Positions 1 through 7,915 of a stretch of DNA of 64,000 nt are shown piece after piece. Numbering within the stretch: the stretch's first letter is position 1; each line of letters begins with the position of its first letter. The DNA lies in NCBI RefSeq assembly GCF_016587415.1, contig NZ_BNJI01000001.1:2395501-2459500 (forward strand). Reading direction: 5' to 3'. The translations under genes were made by a program, and so were the position numbers. The notes beneath the pieces were generated by a model. It was not told the origin of the DNA, ran no database searches, and was given only the letters and a program-made list of their open reading frames with translations. Source of the stretch: Ktedonobacter sp. SOSP1-85. Lineage in GTDB: Bacteria > Chloroflexota > Ktedonobacteria > Ktedonobacterales > Ktedonobacteraceae.

Positions 1-689
1 ACCTGTGCCCACTCTGTGCGCTGCAAGAGGCGTAAGACTTTGAGGGCGTTGGGAGAGATCTTCTGCGCCCATAGTTGAGAGCAATTGGGGCAGAGGGCGC
101 CACCCAGCGAGGGGGTGAAGCCGTTGACGACCGGCTCTAGCTCGGAATCGCAGTGCGCGCAGGTGCGCAACAGGGGTTCATAGCCGATGCAGGAGAGGAG
201 ATAGATCTCAAAGTAACGTAAGAGAAGGAGGCTGCGATCTCGCTCGTGCGCGGGGTCGCTTGTACCAGCCTGCTGTTGTTGCTGGACCTGGCGCGCATCC
301 TCATCGAGGGTTTTGAGGGCCAGGAGGAGCAGGTTGTAGACATCCTCGTGCTGAGTATCATCCTCGACAAAACGATCTACCAACTCAGCAAGATAGATGG
401 CGCAGGTGCGATACCAGATGTCATCGCCCTGGCGCAGGGCGAGAAAGGCGTCGCTGGTCTGGGCCTGGGTGATAATATCCAGGTTGCGTCCATGAGCGAT
501 ATAGAGCCGGCTCTGACAGAGAAGCTCTAAATGTCCCGATTTACGGCTCACGGGGCGACGCACCCCCTTGGCAACGGCATGAATCTTGCCCTTGTAGGGA
601 GTGAGTAAGGTCAGGACGCGGTCGGCCTCACCTAGATCAGAATGTTTTAAGATGATGGCATCGGTGGAGTAGGTGCGTTGTTCTCGCAT
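1..689 (-). CDS. recO: DNA repair protein RecO (3' end cut by window edge)
   Basis: RecO works with RecF and RecR to load RecA onto SSB-coated single-stranded DNA during gap repair. The reading frame begins at the ATG at 687-689 and stays open through base 1, so about 229 residues are visible and the C-terminus lies outside the window. The N-terminus (residues 1-80) has the OB-fold pattern, with TDAIILKHSDLGEADRVLTL followed by a Lys/Arg-rich stretch around GVRRPVSRKSG. A four-cysteine zinc cluster follows, CAHC near residue 173 and CPNC near residue 200, as in bacterial RecO. Identification is confident. Two tRNA genes on the same strand lie just upstream. Confidence 0.93.
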   Translation of the reverse strand, partial: MREQRTYSTDAIILKHSDLGEADRVLTLLTPYKGKIHAVAKGVRRPVSRKSGHLELLCQSRLYIAHGRNLDIITQAQTSDAFLALRQGDDIWYRTCAIYLAELVDRFVEDDTQHEDVYNLLLLALKTLDEDARQVQQQQQAGTSDPAHERDRSLLLLRYFEIYLLSCIGYEPLLRTCAHCDSELEPVVNGFTPSLGGALCPNCSQLWAQKISPNALKVLRLLQRTEWAQ

Positions 690-744
690 ACTGTGGAATC
701 CTGGGGATAAAAAAAAGACGTGATTACAAATTCACGTCTTTTGG

Positions 745-815
745 AGGCGACGAGCGGATTCGAACCGCTGGTGAAGCTTTTGCAGAGCCTTGCCTTACCA
801 CTTGGCGACGTCGCC
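745..815 (-). tRNA. tRNA-Cys (GCA)
   Basis: The 71-nt cloverleaf on the minus strand has acceptor GGCGACG paired with CGTCGCC and discriminator U. The D arm is AAGTGGTAAGGC. The anticodon loop CTGCAAA carries GCA, and the T arm is GCGGTTCGAATCCGC. No CCA is encoded. It lies 39 bp downstream of tRNA-Gly on the same strand, so the two are probably co-transcribed. Confidence 0.95.
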
Positions 816-854
816 CGGATTAGTAATATAATCAAAACCCTTATAAAAAGAGAG

Positions 855-926
855 AGCGGGAGACGGGATTCGAACCCGCGACATTCACCTTGGCAAGGTG
901 ACGCTCTACCACTGAGCCACTCCCGC
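855..926 (-). tRNA. tRNA-Gly (GCC)
   Basis: The 72-nt cloverleaf on the minus strand has acceptor GCGGGAG paired with CTCCCGC and discriminator U. The D arm is GCTCAGTGGTAGAGC. The anticodon arm TCACC-TTGCCAA-GGTGA gives anticodon GCC, and the T arm is GCGGGTTCGAATCCCGT. All stems pair. It is the first of two tRNA genes transcribed toward recO. Confidence 0.96.
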
Positions 927-1104
927 ATGTTTTTGGAGATCACTTCGCTGGTTACTTTTGTAACTTTTCGGTCACCCCCGACTGCGCTTATAAGATATCA
1001 TACCCCCACGTCTTTGTCAACAGATTGAGGCCTCTTTTTTTGCCTCTTTAAGCATATCCATATATTCCGTTTTGCTTTGACTGCTCGCGCCTGCGGCGCT
1101 CGCT

Positions 1105-1162
1105 TAATAGAAATGGAATGGTGCCCCCAGCGGCCGCTGAGGGCACCATTCCATTTCTATTA
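1105..1162. repeat. 58-nt near-perfect palindrome downstream of glycosyltransferase pseudogene
   Basis: Two 29-nt arms with one mismatch (1127/1140) meet at a CGGCCG centre. The left arm starts TAATAGAAATGGAATGGTGC. It begins 4 bp beyond the stop of the glycosyltransferase pseudogene and may terminate transcription. It belongs to the window-wide set of giant hairpins. A GC-rich CGCGCCTGCGGCGCTC stretch precedes it and recurs beside the hairpin at 15764. Confidence 0.8.
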
Positions 1163-2597
1163 GCAGCTAGAGTTGTGTTGTTTGTAATGGCTTTGAGAGG
1201 ATATAGATCATATACTCATCGCTGCGAACGATTTGATACGTGACATGCTCACGAGCCAGCAATTTCTCAAGCGTGGTCTTCTGGTTTGCGTTATCTGTGT
1301 AGACAAATGCCGGATTGAGACTCTTTTTCAGCATATCTCGATACGCTGGATAGCGATCATAGCCATGCGCCAGGGTGGTATCATTATTCAAACTCCAGGT
1401 ATCGCCACAGATAACTTGCTCATGACTGAGGTACATCAGGCGATTACACAGAGAATAGTTTGAGTAGATACGTGTTATATTCATTTTTTTCAATGCACTG
1501 ACAAGCTGCTCTACATGTTGCTCATCGGCACTCACTGAGGGCACTTGTTGAAAAACATGCACAGTACTCATGATTAGTACCAGGATGAGGCTGGCAAGAA
1601 CCACAATGCGAAGCGGGAATGTGAAGCGACCACTGCTGACTTTGATCCTATGAGGGATGTGCCAGAGCGGCCATAGGATTGTTGGAAGCGAGATCCAGAG
1701 CACACTGAGATAACGAGATGTGCCCTTAGCATCGAGAACAGGTGCGGAACTTTTTATATAAATAATCAACGTTAGCAAAGCAGCAAGCGCTAACAGCCAG
1801 CGTGCAGCCTGGCGAACATACGCATCCTGCTTCACATCTCCAGACACCTGTTGTTCCTTGCGAATGCGACGAATGCGCCATATTTGCCAGAGGGGAACCA
1901 GCAACGCGAGCGCGAGCAGAGCACAAAACCCTATGCTCCATAATACTGGCAAGGCCATCCAAAGAGTGGCGTGAGACGACAATGGATAGAAATTCTGGAT
2001 GAGATAACCGGTTTGATCTGGTAACGACACGATAAACGCATTGCGAATATGATGCCAGAATATGTCATGCGCTGGTAAGCCCATCGAAGTCTGGCCCACA
2101 AAGGTTGTCCACGAGTTGATTCCAGGGGCAGCTGTCAGATTAAAATAAATCAGAGGGAAAGCCCAAAGAGAACGATCCACATCGCCCATGCCAACAGCGT
2201 ACGCCAACGAAAGAGCAAGAGGAGACCAGCCGTCAAGACATAGGGCGCAATCAACAGGTCACTATACAAGGCAAATCCAGCTAACGCCCCCCACAGCCAG
2301 TAGAGCCCCACGCGCTGCCACACACGCAAGGTCGTCGAGGAAACGAGCACAAAAGACAGCAGAAAGAGCAGGGCGCCCAGAAGGATAATCTCTTCATAGC
2401 CACCAATCGCCTTCATCTGTTGCAAAAACATCAATCCTGTTCCCAGGCCCAAAAAACCTATGGTGAACAACGCGAAGGGCTTTGAATAGAGCCGGGAGGT
2501 CAAAGCATACAGGCTTAGCAAGAAGTGATCTTGCCCCGATTTGAAAGAGTCCCTAAAGCTGAGATATACTCGAAGCAGATCAGAAAGGGGCTTAGCC

Positions 2598-2894
2598 ATG
2601 GGAAAAATCCAAAAGGTCTATACAAAAGAATTCAAAGAGGAAGCCGTGCGGTTGGTGGAAACCTCAGGCAAGCCAATTGCGCAAATCGCTCGTGAGCTGG
2701 GCATCTCCGACAGTGCGATTCATAATTGGCGCAAAGAATTGGCAGAACATGGGAAAGAAGCCTTTCCAGGCAAGGGGCATCAAACAGCACTCGAAGAGGA
2801 AAATCGTCGATTGAAACGTGAAGTCGAGAGGCTTCAACAGGAGCGTGATATCCTAAAAAAAGCAGTGAGCATCTTCTCACGGGAATCCAAATGA
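2598..2894 (+). CDS. IS3-family transposase OrfA (helix-turn-helix)
   Basis: OrfA (98 aa from ATG 2598, MGKIQKVYTKEFKEEAVRLV) is the DNA-binding part of the IS3 transposase. It has an HTH_Tnp_1-type domain (residues about 5-45, IAQIARELGISDSAIHNW) and a C-terminal leucine zipper (EEENRRLKREVERLQQER). A run of seven A at 2855-2861, read A-AAA-AAA, is a plausible -1 slippery site. The -1 frame is open from there into OrfB, so a fused OrfAB transposase can form. The stop overlaps the orfB start as ATGA. An upstream in-frame ATG at 2541 lies almost in the terminal repeat and is less likely to be used. Confidence 0.92.
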   Translation: MGKIQKVYTKEFKEEAVRLVETSGKPIAQIARELGISDSAIHNWRKELAEHGKEAFPGKGHQTALEEENRRLKREVERLQQERDILKKAVSIFSRESK

Positions 2895-3778
2895 AATATC
2901 AGTTTATTAAGCAACACAAGGACGAATTTCCCATTGTTGTCATGTGCAGTGTGCTTGGAATCTCGGAAAGTGGCTTTTATGCCTGGCGCAAACGTTCAAC
3001 TTGCCAGCGCAAACGAGAAGATGCTCAGTTAAAGCAAAAGATACGGCAGGTGTTTGTCGCGCATCAAGGACGATACGGAAGCCCACGCATCCTGAGGGAA
3101 CTGCGTGATGAAGGGACCAACTGCTCGCGGAAACGAATTGCCAGGCTCATGAATCAGGAGAACCTTTCTGCGAGGCGCAAGCGACGACGGGTTATCACCA
3201 CCACACGAGATCCAAGGCATCCAGTTGCTCCCAACCTCTTAGATCGGGATTTTCATGCGGAAGCCCCCAACAAAAAATGGGTCACAGACATCACGTATAT
3301 TCCCACTCGGCAAGGGTGGCTGTATCTTGCAGTGATATTGGATCTCTATTCTCGAATGGTTGTTGGATGGTCGATGTCGAGCACATGTGATGAGCAGTTA
3401 GTAGAACGGGCACTTACTCAAGCCCTGGCCCGCCGTCATCCTCAAGCTGGATTACTGCATCACAGTGATAGAGGGAGTCAATACACTTCAAGAGCGTATC
3501 AGGCGTGTTTAGAACGATGCGGTATCCAAGCAAGTATGTCGCGGAAAGGCAATTGTTGGGATAATGCTGCGATGGAAAGTTTTTTCGGAACCTTAAAAGA
3601 TGAATGTGTAGGAACGCTTGTCTATTCAACTCACGATGAAGCACGATTAGCGCTCTTTACCTATCTGGAAACGTATTACAATCGAGTTCGTCGACATTCT
3701 ACACTTGGATATGTGAGCCCACTCACGTATGAACAGATGGCGAAGAAATATCGTAAAGTAACGTTAGATAACGTTTGA
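2891..3778 (+). CDS. IS3-family transposase OrfB (DDE integrase catalytic domain)
   Basis: This 295-aa protein has the HTH_21 region (residues 40-105, HQGRYGSPRILRELRDEG) and an rve integrase core. Visible catalytic-site contexts are WVTDITYIPT (first Asp), HHSDRGSQYTS (second Asp) and NAAMESFFGTLKDE (Glu), with the RRHSTLGYVSP tail of the family. It acts as an OrfAB fusion made by -1 frameshifting upstream, or through the ATGA start. No internal stops are seen, so it is probably active. Confidence 0.95.
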   Translation: MKYQFIKQHKDEFPIVVMCSVLGISESGFYAWRKRSTCQRKREDAQLKQKIRQVFVAHQGRYGSPRILRELRDEGTNCSRKRIARLMNQENLSARRKRRRVITTTRDPRHPVAPNLLDRDFHAEAPNKKWVTDITYIPTRQGWLYLAVILDLYSRMVVGWSMSSTCDEQLVERALTQALARRHPQAGLLHHSDRGSQYTSRAYQACLERCGIQASMSRKGNCWDNAAMESFFGTLKDECVGTLVYSTHDEARLALFTYLETYYNRVRRHSTLGYVSPLTYEQMAKKYRKVTLDNV

Positions 3779-3890
3779 CGTATTATCATTTTTATGTTAG
3801 AATACAAGCTCAAACGTTACGTTGCGTTACGTAAAAACGTTCTTCACTCTCCTCATCTCAAACCTCTAGAGACTCTATGAAATCGGGGCA
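3779..3890 (+). other. IS3 right-end non-coding segment
   Basis: The segment is AT-rich between the orfB stop and the right terminal repeat. It contains overlapping short repeats of ACGTTACG type (AACGTTACGTTGCGTTACGTAAAAACGTT at 3812-3840), plausible transposase-binding sites. No gene is seen. Confidence 0.4.
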
Positions 3891-4192
3891 AGCTCAAAGC
3901 CAAGAAACAGGCTCACCATTCCCAGGCGGATAATGAGAACCGATGAACCAAACAGGCGAAAGAGGAGAGCACCAAAATACGCCTCAAAGCTCCCCATATA
4001 GTATTGCCCATAAAAGAAGATGGGATGCTCTCCCTTGTCAAGGATATGCGAAGCCATGAGATAAATAACAGCTTCATCACTATCGAGGGAGGGCCAGCCC
4101 AGGAGCAACAGAAGCACACGCAAGAGCACAGCACAAACGAGAAGACATATCAGGCATACCCCATATGGATACTTTTTCCAGAGCGTCACCAT

Positions 4193-4400
4193 TCTTTTTC
4201 CTACTCTTATTTTTCAGACCACAAGGAGCGCATCTACATATACAGATACACAATTCATCCCGCCCATTATACCGTACCTGCGCCAAAAATGAAGAGGTTT
4301 TTAGCGATAGTCCCATTTCTCCTGCCCCAAATTGAGGAGCAGCCCTTTTTCCTATCGTTCCACTGTTGTCATCCTGAACGGCAGCTATCTGATAGCGCCT
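4193..4400. other. Non-coding region upstream of the broken glycosyltransferase
   Basis: I recognise no gene here. It is AT-rich upstream of the pseudogene start and may hold its former promoter. It merges near 4400 into a GC-rich coding-like fragment on the minus strand. Confidence 0.3.
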
Positions 4401-4640
4401 ACCGTTCAGTGGAAGCACGTGCATAAACATCTTCGGTGGCGTGGGCCAGCGCTCTTCGCCGCCCCTGGCGGCCAGTTCGGCCACGCGGGCCTCTTCACCG
4501 AAGCCGGTGAACATGGAGACGTCCATGCCGATGTTGAGGGGCAGGTCGCCTGCCGCCCAGAGCTTGCCCCAGCCACTGGTGTTGTCACTGGTGAGGGTGC
4601 CCCAGTCGTTGACTATGGAGGAGACGCCCAGGAAGGTGTT
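4400..4640 (-). pseudogene. Unrecognised gene fragment (no start or stop of its own)
   Basis: On the minus strand one frame reads LGVSSIVNDWGTLTSDNTSG followed by GWGKLWAAGDLPLNIGMDVS and MFTGFGEEARVAELAARGGE. It is clearly coding-like in composition, yet it joins unrelated AT-rich sequence on both sides. I do not recognise the family. It has no credible start codon and lies beside RHS debris, so I read it as a leftover piece of a larger gene. Confidence 0.45.
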
Positions 4641-4760
4641 TCACTCCGAACTGGAGCAAATAGTCCACATAGTTATTCGATGAAAGTATCAATCCTGCTA
4701 GAAAACCAAGACTCAAAGTCATAATCCATAAACGTAGCTTCTCAAAGTTCATGACTCCAA
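4641..4760 (-). pseudogene. Fragment encoding one membrane segment, family unknown
   Basis: From an ATG near 4752 the minus strand reads MNFEKLRLWIMTLSLGFLAG followed by LILSSNNYVDYLLQFG, resembling the first transmembrane helix of a membrane protein. It then runs straight into the unrelated GC-rich fragment below 4640. It is probably a truncated gene end. The family cannot be named. Confidence 0.35.
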
Positions 4761-4899
4761 AAGAGAATTGGACACTCGCCTTGCGAGTTTTGTCTTGATC
4801 GATCAAAACACCAGTCGTCGTTAGTGTAAGCAAAAGGTACACAAGTTCGCTCATCTGACAAAAATGTATTGAGGCCACTTTTGCGGTCAACTTCTCTTT

Positions 4900-5230
4900 C
4901 ATATGCAAGTGTATCTTGCCATTGTAACCAATACGTCGATGTCCCACGATCAGGATCAACCAGCTGGGTCAGGTTCCCCTGGTCATAGTACTGCGCCGAG
5001 GTCGTCACCGAGGTTGTGGTTTGTCCGGGCTGCGGTTGCACATCGGTGATAATCGATGTAATCACCTTGCCCATAGGCATTGTAGCGCGTCTCTTGCTGC
5101 CTCGTGATATCACTATCAGGGGAGGCGGTTCCCTGGGCGCTACGAGAGCTATACCACTGAACGAAGCGTGCCTGACCATAGGCGTCAGTGAGCGTGAGGG
5201 TGATATGGCCGTTCCCATCATCAAGATCTA
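4900..5230 (-). pseudogene. RHS/YD-repeat protein remnant, frameshifted
   Basis: RHS proteins are large secreted or surface toxins and adhesins built from YD repeats. The minus strand reads DDGNGHITLTLTDAYGQARF, then VQWYSSRS and ETRYNAYGQG, then shifts frame to GKVITSIITDVQPQPGQTTT and QYYDQGNLTQLVDPDRGTST. DAYGQ, RYNAYG and YYDQGNLTQLVD are typical YD-repeat cores. At about 110 residues with one frameshift and no start or toxin tip, this is a degraded fragment. It may continue weakly on either side. Confidence 0.7.
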
Positions 5231-5398
5231 TTTTCTATTCGATGGCAAAGAAACGGCTCGTGCCGGAGTGCCATGGATGGTGGCATTCGGACGCGCTGAA
5301 GCCCCTGGTCAGGCAGCGAGGAGCCATCAAAGGACAATATCAGCGTTATAGCATAAAACTGTAAAGCGGTATCACTGCGATAAATCGCCTTGCGCGCG

Positions 5399-5501
5399 AT
5401 AAATCGGGCGCCTATGTGAATTGACTTCCTCCCGCATGGGAGGTGGCTTTTGCTTCACTTGATGCGTACATGACATTTTCATAAATCGGGCGCCTATGTT
5501 C
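5399..5501. repeat. Direct repeat pair enclosing an IS605-like end hairpin
   Basis: ATAAATCGGGCGCCTATGT occurs at about 5399 and again at about 5483, with a further partial copy just upstream. Between the copies lies CTTCCTCCCGCATGGGAGG followed by TGGCTTTTG, which resembles the subterminal hairpins of IS200/IS605 elements. It may be a scar of a lost element. No ORF lies inside. Confidence 0.4.
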
Positions 5502-5536
5502 GCTGATTTCGCCCTTGCACTTTTCGGCTTTGCTTG

Positions 5537-7915
5537 TTAGTCGGTGGTGAAGCCGCGCTCGCGGAGGAGGCGGAGGACGCGCTCAAGGTGCTGTTCTGAG
5601 ACGCGAACGAGGCGCTGCTCTGGCGCGATGGCCTCTTGCAAGAAGTTGTGGATCTCTTCGTCTGCCTCCAGGTCGTTCAGGATCTGCTCGGGGAGGATCA
5701 ATAGCGGCGCGCGTGCGACACCAATATGGCGCTGGCCCTCATACCCATTGCCCCATAGTTTGAGGCGTAGCACGAGCGATCCTGGAATGTCATCAATACA
5801 GTAGCGGCGCAAGAAATCCATGATTTCATCCAGGGTCATATGCTGCTTGAGCGCGGCGCGTACCGAGCTTTCGGTCAGGCACAGGCCACCTCTCGCCTCG
5901 TCATAGGCACAAAAGCGCTCGGCAACGCGCACAAGATAGAAGTTGAGCACGCCGTAAAGTGGTTGGAGTAGCCCATCTTCGCGCAAGCGCCACTGCGGCT
6001 CATGCCTCTCCTCCCCATCTTCTCGCCTGGGCGTACCTGCGCGTGTCACGGCTGGAAGCTGCTCGCGCTCCCATAATACTTGCTGAGCCTCAGCCAGTTT
6101 GCCAGGAGCAACCTCCACCAGGGTGGACGATAAGCGTCGTCCAAAGAGTGAAGACGTCTCTTGCTCTCCCAGTAAGGCATCTAACAAGGCTGAATCCGCC
6201 ACCTCCATCAGCGTGGCTTCACGCCAGATTTCAACCCGCCGGGCCTGGCGCTCCCATTCCAGAAGGGTATAGCGTACATTCTGGGGCAAGGCCCCATCTG
6301 CCGCCACCTCCAGGGTTCGCAACACATCTTCAATCAAGTACCCACGCTGAATCGCACGCGTGACGCTGGCCCTGGTCAGGCGATAGTGCGCGACATATTC
6401 AAGTTGCTCCCGCTCGGCAAAGCGATCCAAGGCAAGCAAGAGGGACTCCGAGACAGGTGCCATGGCAACCAGTTCGAAATTTGGCTGCACAATCAGGCGC
6501 CCCTCAGGCTGTTCTAGTGCTTGCTCGTCTGCGTGAAATAGCGCCCGTCCAGCGGGCAAGAGGCGAAACGCGTCTGGGTGCTCCCTGGCATCCACCTCAA
6601 CGATACCAAGCCACGACAGCACCCCCTCAATCACGGCACGAATAAAGCCACCTTCGACGAGATACCAGCCTTCGCGATGCGTCAGCCAGCCACGCTGTAA
6701 GCGAAAATCCCAGCCATAGGGGTTGCACTCGTTGGAATAGCGATCCATACGTGATCCCTGGTGACGAGGAAAGAGGAGCGAGGGGGCATAAAGCCTGGTA
6801 CGCGCGACAAAGGTGGGCAGGTCTATCCATGTCCCTGGGGTCTCCTGTAACACACGCTCAAGCACGACCTGGCGCGAACGCACCACCTCCGGGTGGGCTT
6901 CTGCGAGCAGCTCTGGACCCGGTTTGACATTGATCGCAGGCAAGTAGGCCATCTCATTCCAGAAGGAACCCTCAACCGCCAGTTGATAGCACTGCCTGGC
7001 ACGCTCGTAAAACGGTAACGCGAAATACGCTTCGGCAGGGGCGGCCTGAAGTATCCCTTGTTGCTCACGTAGCAACCCCACCTTCATCGCTAGCAGGCGC
7101 AGAAAGAGTAAACGGGGCGACTCATTTTCATTACGCACCACGTCGTCCTCACCCTCAGCCATGCGCGCCAACACGCTACGCAGCGCCGAGCGAGAGAGAA
7201 GGCCGTTATTGAGCAATGGCAACCCCTCGCGGGCCTCCACCACCACAGACCAGTAGGAATAGAGCCAGCGCTGTAAAAGCCGCATCCGGGCGTCTGTTCC
7301 ACTCTCTGGCCCTGCCGGTAGTAATGGCTCTGCCCCCAGATTGCGCTCTTTTGCAACCTCGTGGACCGCGGCCTCCACGCTCGGCGAAACGATAAGCATA
7401 CCATCATGGGTCCCACTACTATACTCCCGGCCCGCGAAGCTGGTCTGTTTACTCCAAAAGAGCAAGCCCTCTAGCAAGAGAGAGCGTATGGCCTGCTCGA
7501 ATGGGCCATGCGGGTGCGCAGGAGGATAGGCTATGGGCTTGTGTGTATTCTCTATGCCATAAGCGCTCACAGCCCCCATTTCGCCAGGTTGTTCTCCCGC
7601 CTGTTGCCGCGTAGAAAGCAGCCCGGCACTGTGACAGTAAAAGGCCAGGTCACGACTATTCGCACGCCCACCACAGAGCACCAGTTCTCTCAAGATCAGC
7701 CACTCACCCTCGCCCAGGGTTCGCACCAGCGTGCTCAGGACATCCGCATCAAAGAGTTGGCGTGCGACCTCTCCTAATTCAGCCGATGCGCTGGCATCTG
7801 CGCTGACATTGGCCTCAGGCGTGGCGTCGGTCAAGGGAATCTGCCTGGACCTGGCAAGCGTGTGCAGGTGATAGAGAGGAATGGTCTCTAGCAATTCTAC
7901 GTCACGAGGCTTCAT
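5537..7915 (-). CDS. Helicase-associated-domain protein (XPB-type, no motor domains)
   Basis: This 792-aa protein starts at ATG 7915 (MKPRDVELLETIPLYHL), preceded by AAGGATAGCT as ribosome site. About residues 470-600 match the helicase-associated domain found in XPB/Ssl2-like proteins (Helicase_C_3): LIVQPNFELVAMAPVSESLL, then YRLTRASVTRAIQRGYLIED and ALPQNVRYTLLEW. A winged-helix-like segment precedes it (SWLGIVEVDAREHPDAFRLL). I see no Walker A, DEAD or motif VI, so it is not a helicase alone. It overlaps the end of the SWIM gene by 14 bp, implying translational coupling. A role in DNA transactions is inferred from the domain; the biochemical activity is unknown. Confidence 0.75.
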   Translation of the reverse strand: MKPRDVELLETIPLYHLHTLARSRQIPLTDATPEANVSADASASAELGEVARQLFDADVLSTLVRTLGEGEWLILRELVLCGGRANSRDLAFYCHSAGLLSTRQQAGEQPGEMGAVSAYGIENTHKPIAYPPAHPHGPFEQAIRSLLLEGLLFWSKQTSFAGREYSSGTHDGMLIVSPSVEAAVHEVAKERNLGAEPLLPAGPESGTDARMRLLQRWLYSYWSVVVEAREGLPLLNNGLLSRSALRSVLARMAEGEDDVVRNENESPRLLFLRLLAMKVGLLREQQGILQAAPAEAYFALPFYERARQCYQLAVEGSFWNEMAYLPAINVKPGPELLAEAHPEVVRSRQVVLERVLQETPGTWIDLPTFVARTRLYAPSLLFPRHQGSRMDRYSNECNPYGWDFRLQRGWLTHREGWYLVEGGFIRAVIEGVLSWLGIVEVDAREHPDAFRLLPAGRALFHADEQALEQPEGRLIVQPNFELVAMAPVSESLLLALDRFAEREQLEYVAHYRLTRASVTRAIQRGYLIEDVLRTLEVAADGALPQNVRYTLLEWERQARRVEIWREATLMEVADSALLDALLGEQETSSLFGRRLSSTLVEVAPGKLAEAQQVLWEREQLPAVTRAGTPRREDGEERHEPQWRLREDGLLQPLYGVLNFYLVRVAERFCAYDEARGGLCLTESSVRAALKQHMTLDEIMDFLRRYCIDDIPGSLVLRLKLWGNGYEGQRHIGVARAPLLILPEQILNDLEADEEIHNFLQEAIAPEQRLVRVSEQHLERVLRLLRERGFTTD

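Larger units (their letters stand above)
2531..3891 (+). mobile_element. IS3-family insertion sequence, complete
   Basis: The element is about 1.36 kb. The left end reads TTGCCCCGATTTGAAAGAGT and the reverse complement of the right end (to 3891) reads TTGCCCCGATTTCATAGAGT, an imperfect terminal inverted repeat starting with the TG of IS3 elements. It holds overlapping orfA and orfB. Insertion is inside a glycosyltransferase gene on the opposite strand. I see no obvious 3-4 bp target duplication at the junctions, so later rearrangement or drift is possible. Both ORFs look intact, which suggests a recent arrival. Confidence 0.9.
1167..4192 (-). pseudogene. Membrane glycosyltransferase (GT39/ArnT-like), broken by IS3 insertion and a frameshift
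   Basis: This was an integral-membrane glycosyltransferase of the GT-C fold, which uses lipid-linked sugars. The N-terminal piece (3892-4192) begins MVTLWKKYPYGVCLICLL and carries the first-loop acidic motif SLDSDEAVIY, then FYGQYYMGSFEAYFG, typical of this superfamily. An IS3 element (about 2531-3891) interrupts it after SLFLGFEL. The gene resumes at 2530 and runs to a stop near 2150. From about 2190 the C-terminal part (to the stop at 1167) continues in another frame as WAFPLIYFNLTAAPG, so there is also a small indel around 2160-2195. Both lesions make function unlikely. The substrate cannot be told from sequence. Confidence 0.85.

Noticed and set aside
2531..3891. Target-site duplication of the IS3 element
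   Set aside because: Bases flanking both ends (GATCT and AGCTC on the plus strand) do not match over 3-4 bp.
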